Positions 46,754 through 57,731 of a stretch of 64,000 bases of DNA are shown one piece after another. Origin of the DNA: Linnemannia hyalina. Its lineage: Eukaryota > Mortierellomycota > Mortierellomycetes > Mortierellales > Mortierellaceae. The stretch is from assembly GCA_019671135.1 (NCBI GenBank), contig JAHRHY010000004.1, positions 682,001 through 746,000 on the forward strand. The letters are read 5' to 3'. The notes beneath the pieces are model-generated. The model did no database searches. It was given only the letters and a program-made list of their open reading frames with translations, and had not been told where the DNA came from. Position numbers and translations under genes: made by a program. Each line of letters starts with the position of its first letter. Position 1 is the stretch's first letter.

Positions 46754-48507
46754 TTCACGAGAAAAACAAAGAGGAAGCCACAGAAAAGTAGGCAGCATTG
46801 AAGCCGTCATATTCGGAATGCCAATCGCCTACGCGAACTCCAAAAATGAAAGAAGGATTCTATGCATCCATTGATGACCAACCCCAGCTATCCGCACTAC
46901 CACTTTGTTTTGGAGTGCAAGCTGCGCTGTTATGCTTGAAAAAAAAAACAAGGATACTGGTGTGGAAACTGCGAACCCTAAATAATGTTGTCTAGAAACC
47001 ATATGCCGCTCAGAAAGTGAGCTAGGTCGTTGTCAAACCCCACCCCACCCCCTTTTTTGTTTGCAGACGCACGACTCTGTCTGGACTGTGTTGTGTGTCT
47101 TGAACTATATATGATTCTGAATCACGCTAACACATGCATGGGTGCATGCCAATTTTTTTTTCCCTCTTCCTCTTCCACGCCATGGACCTGAAAAAAGTGA
47201 GACACATCCAGTTTTTTGCATGAATGAACTTAATTTGTGGATCGCCAGTTGCTCGGTAACTCCTGGTGACGATGGGAATATGATTGTACCGAGGGTGCCA
47301 CCCAAGCCCCTCTTTTCTAGTAATCATAAAAAAATGCTGATTTATCAGCGTAATTTTGGTGGCGTTGATGTGGCTGTTACCTTTTGTTCCTGAGCCACAG
47401 TAGTAATCAGTTCAGCTTTTGTGTGCTTATACATGCCCTCGGCTGTCGTCGGCTCCATTCCTCAGCAAGTCCCCCTCAACTCATTGAACGCCAACAAATA
47501 AAAAACAGAGAGATAGCAAGAAATATATTATTATGTATTACAACGCCCCGAGGTATCATGTATTAGCGCAGGTGTGTCTGGTTTACTTATCGTGGGCTCA
47601 GAGTTGTAGAGGTTGCTACAGGCTAAGGCTGCCTGAGGTTGAGGTTGCTTGGGGATTGAGGGTGTGAGGAAGATGGTTGAAAGTTTGGAGTGAGATGAGT
47701 GCTGTTGAAGAGTTGGGAGAGGGTGGAGTTTGTGAGACGAGAAGTAAGGAAGCGAAGGAAGCCCAATAACCTGCAAAAAATAAATAAAGAAAGAACGAAA
47801 GGAAAGAAAGGCTCGAAGCAGGAGACCAATCTTTTATCGCGATATGAGAGGGCCAAGCAGACACAACCAGCAAAAAAAAAAAAAAACACACGTTGGTCGC
47901 TGTCCGCAATCTTTCTTTTATGTTCTAGCAAGAACTCCGGATAAAGGATATGATTTTTGTCCACATGCACGCTTGTTTACATTGAAATCATATAGAGATG
48001 GATGGTCCTACCCTCTTTTTTATTTCTCCCTCGCTTTTTCTTCGACTTCGCCATCGACCAGTTTGATTGAATTATTTTCTGATCCCAAAAGGAGGGCGAG
48101 GTCGTGCCTGAGTTTGATTTTTTTTGCCAGGACGAAACGTGAATGTGCACAGTGGATGCGCCTTGACCATTGCCTTCTCCCATTCCTTTTTTGTCTTCGT
48201 ACTCCGGATATCTTTCTTCCTGACTAACCCTTTCAAAGCATGCTACTTTCTCGTCCTGTCAACCATGTTACCCCTTGCAAGCAAGAACTCAGGGTCCATG
48301 TTCTAGGGCATGTTGTAGTAGTAAGAAACGAGATAGCGTTGGTGCATGCCCCAGACTAACATACCCAATTTTTTTCCCGGGGGCAAGTTCTCACACTTTC
48401 TACCCCATAACAATAACAAAAAGCAAGAGTGCTACTTTTTTCATTTTTTTACGAACAACTTCTCTCAGGGTATGCTCGACTTTACTTCATTGATGACGGG
48501 GTATATA
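46754..48507. other. intergenic region, no gene seen
   Basis: About 1.75 kb of mixed composition with A-rich runs (~46940, ~47870) and many GCATGC-like short palindromes. Frames are short and low-complexity. Confidence 0.55.
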
Positions 48508-49114
48508 TTACTCATGTATGTGAATGGTGGGTGGAATGCTTATAGATTCTAGTACAGGCGTGATTCCTGAACTGCTGGCAATGGGTGGTAGTGGCGCTTC
48601 GAAGCGTGCCAGTGGCGGCGTTGAACTGTCTTGCTCAGGTCCACGGATCCTTTGATTCGTCCCAGGCGGAACAAACAGAGTAGGTTGCCATTGCGTTTGA
48701 TGTGTTCCATCAGTTCCTGGATATGGAGTTGTTGAGCTGCGGGTCTTTGGTTCTCTTCCTTGGGCTGTTGTAACAAAGTTGGGATGTAGATGGCTCGAGA
48801 ACTGGATTCCTTGCATCTGGTCCTGCATGGACCGCTGCTGTCGTGGGTTAATGGAGCCATAAGAAGGATCGCTATGGGCGGGTTTTTGCTTCCTACGTGC
48901 TCATGGTAGATAACCACGCCGTTGTGTCTAGGTTGCTGCGTATGAGTGACGATGTTGGTGTTGACGCGCCTTGATTCTTGAATACAGGATGGTTGGGGGT
49001 GATAGGGGCCTGAGATTTGTTCTGTTCCTGCTTGTACAAATAAAACGCGAGGCCTCCGATGATGATTAACGCCCCAAAGACAATAATGATAATGACGGTC
49101 GTAAACGAATCCAT
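48508..49114 (-). pseudogene. decayed C-terminal tail of the single-pass membrane family
   Basis: The segment at 49114-48895 encodes a membrane helix (TVIIIIVFGALIIIGGLAFYLY). A second frame (about 48895-48508) encodes a tail whose MQDQMQGIQFSSH, WQPTLFVPPGTNQRIRGPE and PPTIHIHE align with VQDQMQTLQFSQH, WQPTPFVPPAAAQRTRAPE and PPTVHHPHT of member D. The two frames are offset, with a stop at 48895 in the first. No extracellular domain precedes the helix, though upstream sequence to ~49500 has no other gene. It is therefore a partial, frameshifted copy. An intron could in principle join the two parts, but I found no good donor. Confidence 0.65.
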
Positions 49115-50023
49115 GACCGGAAGGTGAGGTTGGTTGAAATGGAGGACGCTTGGAGTTTGAGGTTCCTCAAGGGTGGTGAAGCAACTGATATTCAGGAGCG
49201 GGCTCAGTGCAGATAATGAGGTGACTAGAGAGGAGTGGATGTGAGCTGAGAGGGGAAATGAAAAGGAGTGCTGGAAACAGAAGGGAAAAAAATAAGAAAT
49301 CTCACTCTCGGTCGCAATTTGAGCTGCACTCATATCACGGTGACGCGTTAAAAGTAGACCAATTAAAGCGCGACAAACAAACCGAAGGATTTGTATAAAT
49401 TTGACAAGTGAACAAAGCATCAACAATACGACCTTGAATTCCTGCTGGAGCAAGGATTGAAAAAGCCGACATCGAAGGATCGAAAAGCAACGTCGCTCTG
49501 AACGCTTGGCTGCCACAAGTCGGTTATCTCTGTTGACAAAGTAGATATTAGAGAAGTGACAGTTATCAAATCAAACAATGGTAAAATGTCAGTAGGCAAA
49601 GCATAGGCAAGCAAACAGGCAAAGCAGTATCACAGCAAAGTGAGAGATGGCGAAAACAAAGGGACAATAGCCAAGCACTTTGTCAGTGATAGGTCGACAG
49701 GTACCCTTGAATTTTTCCTCAGCTCCCTTGAATTTTTTTGTGCAACCATGATCGATATTGACTGACAAATACCAAAGAGTATTTATTGGGCATAAAGGAG
49801 GCATCAGTTCGTTTGAGCCAACAACATGGGGAAGAGACAAAGAAATGGCGAAGCAGAAGAATAGCACACTTTTCAAGTCAAAAGGGTACACTTTGAAATT
49901 GTGTCTCTTTCATTCAAACTCTTCTTCCTATTCACGCATTCTTCCTCGCCTTCCATTTCTCACACATCGTCGCTATTTTCTTCATTCATATATCCCCAAC
50001 CCACAATACATCTAACAAGAGCA
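49115..50023. other. intergenic: 33-bp repeat copy and promoter of the LRR gene
   Basis: Contains the first copy of the 33-bp dispersed repeat (49487-49519) and, from 49900, a pyrimidine-rich leader for the plus-strand LRR gene. Confidence 0.6.
49487..49519 (+). repeat. 33-bp dispersed repeat, copy 1
   Basis: Identical to 53901-53933 except for one base (C versus G at the eleventh position). The two copies are in the same orientation, 4.4 kb apart, and bracket the LRR gene. Flanking bases show only weak further similarity. In the minus-strand reading both encode LWQPSV.SDVAF. Confidence 0.9.
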
Positions 50024-52885
50024 ATGGAGGGTACTCAATCGTTTCGCTTGATCGAAACCATGGATACCATGGAAATCACTCTCAACCATGTGGACGGACA
50101 GAACATCGTTTATTGGGAGGACATTGAGCAAGTCTTTCCTGGAGTTAAGCGGGTTAGCAATGGCTATTCGGTGATCAAGTTTCTTCGGGGTTCCGATCAA
50201 GGGTAATAAGGAAACGTAAAAATGATTTGAGACGAATGGTCTTGACGAGCAAACATCTCATCATACTGTTCTCTTCCTTTCTGAATCATGCCATATAGCA
50301 CCCTGGATGTTGTCTTGTCTACCTCTGTCCAACCTGTTCTTGCCAACCCTGCTAAGTTTGATCCAGTCGGTGGTGAAACTAACACTCCACCCGGAACTCC
50401 AGTTAATAACAAAGTCGCTGTTGCTTTCAAGGCTACCCCACCAATACCAGAGATACCCGTCAGCGACATTGGTCTTCTCGAGACACCACCAAGCCCATCG
50501 TCTACCACCGACGCTGCTTCCAAGGTGACATTGTTCCAGCAGATTGTGACACGCGCATCTAGGAAGGCACGCGAATCTGAGGTCGAGCAGCGATTTATCT
50601 CCCTATTGGCCCCTGAAGTCCAAGAAATAGTTCGAGCCTCGTCGGACATCTACCAGTCGTTTGCCAAGGCTATCAAGTACGACAATGGGGGGCTCAGTCG
50701 AGCAGAGCTTAGGCAAGAACTAGGGGGACACTTTCAGAAGCTGGAGGCTATGGTGGTCAAGAACTTAGAGTTACAGGAAGCATTGAAGCAGCTACAGGAG
50801 TAAGTCCTCAGCAACCAAGAAGAGATGAAGCAACTCCAGCAGCGAGCTCTTGATCAGTTAGCCGTGCTCCAGTCTCGTGTGCAAGCCGTCCTAACTCAGA
50901 CCTACGAACTCCACGAGTACCCGATCCCTCGTCTTTTCGTTGTCCTTCCTCAAGACCCTTCAGGTTGGGATGCCGTAAATCCATTCTCGAACAAGTTCCG
51001 TCTCTACTTTCTATGCGAGTGCGGAGAACACACCAAGTCGATCGACTGCAAGACCGAGATCTCTCATGATATCCACTTTGCTAAACATGAAGGCTACGAG
51101 ATCGCTCGGCCTTCAGAGTTCTTTCAGCAATACGGCCCCTATGTCCTCACTATCCTCAAGATGCTCAAGTTCGGTGTTTCGGTTGCCGGAGTGGCTGTAC
51201 CAGCTATCTCTCATCTGGTCAAATCGGACGCCATCGATCAAGCCACTGCCGGTATACAACAGTTGAGGGACAACATTGAGCCTGGAATGGATCATCTCAT
51301 AGGCTGGATGGACAAGGTCTCTGTGAATGAAGGCGAGGCTGTTGACGAGTTTTCTAAGCAGATGGAGAAGAAGGAGGCATTGGAAGGCGCCGATCTACGC
51401 AAGCTCGACACCTTTCTGAAGGACATGGACGGCAATAAGGTGTTGGGGAACCTGTACAGGACCGTTACGGACGAGGGACATGTCAAATGGGTTTGCATTG
51501 ACCACTACCGCATGAACTATCTAGAAAACTCGGCCAAGGAGTTCCTGCGCGTGTTAGATTCCGTCGGAGGATCGTTTAGTGAAAACGTCGGTAGGGTTGA
51601 CGTGAGACTCCAGTCGAGAGCGTTGGCAGGACATTTCTTTTCAGCACTGGGAAAGGCGAGATCTGTCTACGAGCTCGATATTGGCTTGCACTGGGCCTGT
51701 ACTACAAGTGATCTTGAAGCACTGGAGGATGCGCTCAAGAAATCAAGAGTATCAATTCTTCGACTGGATCTTCAACAATTTCGGACGAGCGTCGTCAGGA
51801 AACTACTATCGACATCCACACCATATGACGTCATTTCCCGCATCAGAGATCTTCCTAATATGAAAGTACTTCATATTCTTCTTTCAAAGGAGCTCGTCAA
51901 CTTCCTTGGATTTCCACCCAAAAAATCAACTCATGTTTGTAAGATGTCCTGCGAACTGGCATCTACATTAATTGGAGGAAGGGAGTTTGGAATACTAGCT
52001 GAGGCACTCAAGACCAACTCGACCCTGACCACTTTGGACTTGGGGGGCAACTCGATCGGATTCGACGGAGCCAAGGCGCTGGCTGAGGCACTCAAGACCA
52101 ACTCGACCCTGGCCACTTTGCACCTGTGGAATAACTCGATCGGATCCGACGGAGCCAAGGCGCTGGCTGAGGCACTCAAGACCAACTCGACCCTGACCAC
52201 TTTGGACTTGGGGAATAACTCGATCGGATCCGACGGAGCCAAGGCGCTGGCTGAGGCACTCAAGACCAACTCGACCCTGACCACTTTGGGCTTGGGGAAT
52301 AACTCGATCGGATCCGACGGAGCCAAGGCGCTGGCTGAGGCACTCAAGACCAACTCGACCCTGACCACTTTGGACTTGGGGGGCAACTCGATCGGATTCG
52401 ACGGAGCCAAGGCGCTGGCTGAGGCACTCAAGACCAACTCGACCCTGGCCACTTTGCACCTGTGGAATAACTCGATCGGATCCGACGGAGCCAAGGCGCT
52501 GGCTGAGGCACTCAAGACCAACTCGACCCTGACCACTTTGGACTTGAAGTACAACTCGATCGGATCCGACGGAGCCAAGGCGCTGGCTGAGGCACTCAAG
52601 ACCAACTCGACCCTGACCACTTTGCACCTGTGGAATAACTCGATCGGATCCGACGGAGCCAAGGCGCTGGCTGAGGCACTCAAGACCAACTCGACCCTGG
52701 CCACTTTGGACTTGAAGTACAACTCGATCGGATCCGACGGAGCCAAGGCGCTGGCTGAGGCACTCAAGACCAACTCGACCCTGGCCACTTTGGACTTGAA
52801 GGACAACTCGATCGGATCCGACGGAGCCAAGGCGCTGGCTGAGGCACGCAAGACCAACTCGACCCTGACCACTTTGGGCTTGTAG
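50024..52885 (+). pseudogene. receptor-like protein with C-terminal RNI-type LRRs, interrupted by an in-frame stop
   Basis: Exon 1 50024-50202 and exon 2 50299-52885 would give ~921 codons. The N-terminus (METITLNH-like: MEITLNHVDGQNIVYWEDIEQVFPGVK) resembles a domain I associate with large receptor-like gene families of Mortierella and Rhizophagus. A Pro/Thr linker and a helical region follow (FQQIVTRASRKARESEVEQRF). At 50801-50803 the frame meets TAA, then resumes in the same frame with a coiled coil (MKQLQQRALDQLAVLQSRV) and a conserved-looking central domain (PIPRLFVVLPQD, YFLCECGEH, HDIHFAKHEGYEI). From 51998 it ends in ten 28-residue leucine-rich repeats of the ribonuclease-inhibitor/NLRC type (GAKALAEALKTNSTLTTLDL) plus a partial eleventh. 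Without the upstream part, 50825-52885 alone could encode 686 residues. No nucleotide-binding domain is seen. Confidence 0.75.
51998..52885 (+). repeat. 84-bp tandem LRR-coding repeats
   Basis: Ten complete units and one partial, in register at 84 bp, nearly identical in DNA including synonymous sites. Variation is concentrated at the two to four codons before NSIG (GG, WN, GN, KY, KD). Units 1-2 and 5-6 share the same variants (GGNSIGFD then HLWNNSIGSD), pointing to a duplication of a four-unit, 336-bp block. Confidence 0.95.
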
Positions 52886-54176
52886 GAAAAACTGCCCATT
52901 TTAATGGTATAGACAGCTTTAGGACACAGTGATTTCAATAGCAGCAATGAGATGGAAAAGTCTTATATTACAGCTGAACAATAACAATGCACACTGTTCG
53001 ACGATACTAAGGACAGGATGACTGGGGTTTTTATTTCTTCAAGTGCTGATGCTGTTAGAATTGACGGGAGTGTTGGACGTTTTAGGAATCCAGAGTGTTC
53101 CAGGGGTCTCGTACGAGTGAGTGTATGCAAAGCCATAAAATGGTGTTGCGTCTGGGTCGGTTGAAGTGCAAAGGGAGGTCGGGGATGTCCATTATCGCAG
53201 GTGTCAGATTATCCACTCTGATATGTGTGAGAGTTTTGAAACCCCGGGTTCGAGGAGAGAGCAGGGGGAGAGTTGCCATGAGATGGGAAGGCGCTAGCTG
53301 GGTCTTCCTCCTCCATTCTGGAGGACCTGGTGTCGGCTCCAGGGGTTTAGGTGTTGATGGCTTGGTTTGACATGCTGTTGCGTTGTTGGTGTTTGCGGGC
53401 GTCTCTTTTTTAATGTGTATATTTTCTGTTTGTGTTGTAGTCGCAGTTATGGTTGTTAGAGTGGTGGTGAAATGAAAAAGGGATAGATATTGTGTGTCGC
53501 TGTCGATAGTTCTGTCTCTGTAGTGGATGTCGCTGTTGTTGTTGTTGTTGTTGTTGTCGTTGCTATCGCTGGTGATAAAAGAAAACGCTGGTGAACCCTT
53601 TATGCCTGCACAAAAGAGGGAAAGAAGGTTGATATTTAATATACATCGCGCTCGTCCTATCGCAACAAGGGTCGCAGGAAACTTTAAAAACGTGCGGCGT
53701 GTGCTCTGTTCATTGTTCACATTTTCGTGGTGTGCCCTGAAAAGCTGATCCAAATGAGGGGGGGGGTTCATTCGTTTTGTCCACATGCCATCTTTACATC
53801 CGGTCTATTGAGAGAAAGATGAAGTATCCTTTCTTCCTCCTGGTTGAGAGATTTTTCGTCTTTGTGATGATAGTCATAGACCACTGCGGATGGTCCGAAG
53901 GCAACGTCGCTGTGAACGCTTGGCTGCCACAAGCTCCCTAGTACCCACGGGTAGGTACGTCCATTGCCCTTTGACAACGTTGTGCTCGGTTCTCTGGCTA
54001 AATCTTTATTTATTTTTGTTTCTCGAGGGCAGTTCCTCACATAGATTCTCTAGCACTAGTCAAAGACATACCAAAAAACCATCGCAATCAATTCGCTTTT
54101 TTGGTTTGTTCTGGTCGAACCACTTCTGTCACTTCCCGCTTATATTCATTATTTGGATGACCATGGTAACTATTAC
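52886..54176. other. intergenic: 33-bp repeat copy 2 and an unassigned open frame
   Basis: Includes a 234-codon minus-strand frame at 53082-53786 with Asn and Thr runs and a plausible but unrecognised C-terminus; a GTT/TTG microsatellite at ~53530-53560 accounts for part of its openness. Copy 2 of the dispersed repeat is at 53901-53933. Confidence 0.5.
53901..53933 (+). repeat. 33-bp dispersed repeat, copy 2
   Basis: One mismatch to 49487-49519, same orientation. Lies 3' of the LRR gene and 3' of membrane family member D. Confidence 0.9.
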
Positions 54177-56112
54177 TTATGTATGCGGATGATGAACAGT
54201 GGGTGGGGTTCCAACAGATTCGATTTCATACCCGGGTTTTGAACCGTGTGGGATGGGTGGAGGTGGCGACGATGCATTTGTCGGAGTAGGATCAGAACTG
54301 GTCACCTCGGGCGCACGGGTCCTCTGAGCTGCTGCGGGTGGAACAAATGGAGTGGGCTGCCAAGCAGAGGAACTGGCGACAGTGATATTGTTGGTGGGCC
54401 GGATGTTTTCGACAGTGGGGCGAGGATGTTGTGAGAACTGGAGTGTCTGCATCTGGTCCTGAACAGACTGATGGTTAGATGTAGAGGGGATGGGAGCCAT
54501 GGGCAGGATGGTTGTTGGAGTTGAGGTGGATGGCAACGACATTGTCGCGGACGGGAGGTGCGAGCCGACGGGAGGAGTCGACATTTCGGGTTGCTGCTGG
54601 GCATTTGATCCCACTGGTGCTGTCGGTTTGTTGTCGATATCGGCAGGGGTGCTCGGAGCAGTACCTACCTCAGTCTGTAAACCTTTCAGATTCGACAGTA
54701 ACCGTCTTCTCCTGCGATAAAAGAATGCAGCCAAGAATCCAACAATAACAAGGGCAGAAATGGACCCAACAACTTCTGCCGTGAAGGACGGGCTTGCTCC
54801 ACTCGATGGATATACAAGGTCGGAACCAGATGTGTCATCGACTGTGATGTTGCCGATATTAACGGTAGCGTGATCCGGCCCATCCAACGGTACGGCAAAA
54901 AACTTTCCATCGACCGTGCGATAAAGTAGAAAGCGTCCCTGCCCTGGTCCTCCGCCCACTGTGGCAAGCCGTTGTCCAGAGGGAATCGTAACACCCTTAT
55001 AGAGAATATCTGGTGTTCCTAGAGTGGTGTTATTATCGGGATCATTGATGGTATAGAGCTCGGGGGAGATCTAGATTCGATAATAGGCATGGAATACGAG
55101 AATCTATTAGTCACTGCAATAAATACCAACGCTGCTCTGATTGTTGCCTGTCAATCATACATACCGGTTGGTCACAAACGAGGTACAGCGTCTTGAGGTT
55201 TGTGAATAGACGAGGCGACACGGAGTTACCGCAGTTACTAGACGCGGGTGACAGGTAAGTCGTATTGGCCGGCAAGGTATCAGAAATGGAGGAGAGCGAG
55301 TAGCTGTTCAAAACACCAAACGACATGCTTGTTCGCAGTAGAACGTAGAGATGGTCATTGCCAATAGTGATGATCGATGGGGATACACTGTTAAGGTTCG
55401 GCTATTATGGCAAGTCAAGAAGGCGAAGATTGTCAACAACAAAATAAAAAGTCAAGAGAGTAGTAAGGGGAAAAAATAGGAAAATAGACAACAGTGACAC
55501 ATAAACAAGAGCTAGCCTTACAAGGGTCCATGTCCCGACTTTGGACAGGGTGAGATCGTTGCTCGTTTCGTCATGACTGGCGATGTAGAGAGTGGACCCA
55601 CCGAGCATGCAATGTACTAGATAAGGTCCTGCGGCAGAGCTGACATACCCAAGTGCTTGGTTAATTTGGTTCGAGTTTGTCGGCCAAGCCGCTGCCACCC
55701 ATTGGTAGTTCGGATCGACTTTGAAGGGCCTCCAAGTTCCTGACCCCTTAGTCCCTATTAAAGTGTCCGAGCCCGGAAGTCCAAATGGGTCGTATCGATA
55801 TCCAGAGGGCACGATTCTGCTGGCGGCACTTGTGTAGTTCCGAAAGAAGAATGTAAAGACCCCGTTCGCATTGACAGCACACGTATGTTCGCCTTGACCA
55901 AAGATGTTCAGGTCGTTGCTGGAGATCCTAGAAACAACAGACCAGGTGAGGTTTGCTGGTGAGGTTGGGTTGGAGTTGGATTTGTAAATGATAACAGAAG
56001 AGCCGCTTCTGTATGAGTTGGGAAGGTTGTCGAAGCTATTGGCGACATCAAGGCCGTAGAATGTGGACGAGTCCGGGGTTGAGGTGAGGCATAAAACGTC
56101 GAGGCGACCCAT
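54177..56112 (-). CDS. single-pass membrane family protein, member D
   Basis: Exons 56112-55522, 55401-55165 and 55070-54177, again three exons with phase-0 introns, give 573 residues. The start MGRLDVLCLTSTPDSSTFYG is a diverged version of the LDCIA.DP..TLYG opening of A-C. The beta-rich region has SGYRYDPFGLPGS and several Gly/Thr-rich strands. Near residue 350 a transmembrane helix (VVGSISALVIVGFLAAFFY) is followed by RRRRRLL. The ~200-residue cytoplasmic tail is Pro/Ser/Thr-rich (QDQMQTLQFSQHPRP, AWQPTPFVPP) and resembles the tail of B (QHPRPNTVTS) and the decayed copy at 48.5 kb. It is located 47 kb from A-C, so the family is dispersed. No signal peptide. Function unknown; topology suggests a cell-surface sensor or anchor. 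Confidence 0.85.
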
Positions 56113-57731
56113 CCTGTCAACGGCCGTTGTGTTTGTTGGACTGACGGGAGTATGGGTTTGGGAGGTATGAGAAAAAGAGTGAGGAGGAGGGGGGGGGAGG
56201 GCAAAGAGGGAAAGAGGCGAAAGGAAGAGAGAGTGAGAAGAGAGGAAAGAGAGGTGGATGACGAAGCAGAAGAGAAATAAGAGCGCCGAAATGCGGATCC
56301 AATAAATGCTTTTTTTGAGTCGACAAGAGCCAACAAAGAAATCTTAGCATGCAAGCAAACAGACAAACAAAGAAAAGCGGCGTTGGACAACTCTAACTCA
56401 ATTTGGGCCGAGGGATGGTTGGGTCATTGCGGCGCTCGAAAGGCAGCATCAATAAGCCACAATTCCAGGTACTGAAGGAGTACTCTTTGTCTTCAATGGA
56501 CAATGGCGGAGAATAAGAAGGACCTGAAAGGACACCCGTATTGATTGATCACCGGCTGAGACCAAGAAGGTTGGTTTTACCGATTGTGACGCACTTTTTG
56601 TTTCCTTCTTCGTTATTCTTTATTCCTGCATGCCCACCTTCCCTGCCTTCAATTCCATTGCTTCACCTAACTGTATGCATGAGAGTCCTTTCTCTGATGT
56701 CAGGCGCTGCTTTACCTCTCTGCCTCTCCGGTTTCGCAAGCGGTCGATCGACTCTCTTTGATTCCTCTTGTTATTCTCATTCCTTCTCTCCTCCTTGACA
56801 CCCTCCTCCGTCCCTTCCCTCATCGCAATGTCCATTCCCCCGTCATCATTCACTTCACTTACAACATGTGCTCACTTGCTTCTTCCTGATTCACCTGGCG
56901 CCACTCATTCCAAGTCACAGTCACCTCCACTCCTTCTCCTTTCTTCCATCTCATCCACTTTTTAGAGAAAGTTAATTCCAACAAACCACATGAATCACCC
57001 ATTGTGTCGCGTATTATGGAATCTACCTTTACCTTCCCCTTCACCTCCCTTTCCGTGTCCTTCGTTTCTCTCTCATTGCCACATTCTCTCTTCTTCCTCT
57101 TTCGCCCTTCTCCCTTCTCCCATCCTTTCCTCATTGTTTGGAGCAGAAAGAAGGAAAACGTCAAAAAAAATACCCAATGTTGTAATATCTCGTCCATCCA
57201 GACGTTCCTGAGGAATAGATGTTTTTTAACAAGACGGATGTGGTTTTTATGAAATTGGTCAAAATGGGTCAACAATGGGGTTCTGGATGGAGAGGTTCTA
57301 CCGTCACCAAAAGGACGACGGCGGCACTGTCATCAACGTTGCCTCCCCTTCCACTAAAAAAGACCTCAAGGCAGACAATGTTAACACTGCCACTAATGGT
57401 TCCTCAATTACATCCATGTTGTTCTCAAACACAATGCGAAGGGTTTATGAGATGTCCCTACCTTTCTCTTCTCCTTCCTTCCATCCATTTCGCCCTACCT
57501 ATGCACGCATGCAGGACACAGGGGGCGAAATTCAAAATCAAGCAAAGACCTTGCACGCCAAACAAAGAGATAAGAAGAGGAAGGGGAAGGATAGAGGGCG
57601 AAGAAAAATAAAGGAGTAAACCAATGCGGTGTGACAAATTGCATCTTGCTATTTTTATTTTTCTTATTGTCTGCTTTGCTCAATGTTACCTGAGCGCAAC
57701 GCCAACGTGATTCACAAAAGAAGAAAAAGGG
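56113..57731. other. intergenic region with unassigned open frame
   Basis: Starts with the leader of member D. CT-rich tracts on the plus strand cover 56620-57130. A plus-strand frame of 114 codons (57275-57619) has ordinary composition but no recognised domain or promoter evidence. Confidence 0.5.

Noticed and set aside
51931..52947. Long antisense open frames (338 and 210 codons) opposite the LRR repeats
   Set aside because: They are read through identical 84-bp units that happen to lack stops on the other strand. Composition is an artefact of the repeat.
53082..53786. 234-codon minus-strand frame between the LRR gene and member D
   Set aside because: Asn/Thr runs from a trinucleotide tract inflate it. 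No recognisable fold or promoter, so not called as a gene.
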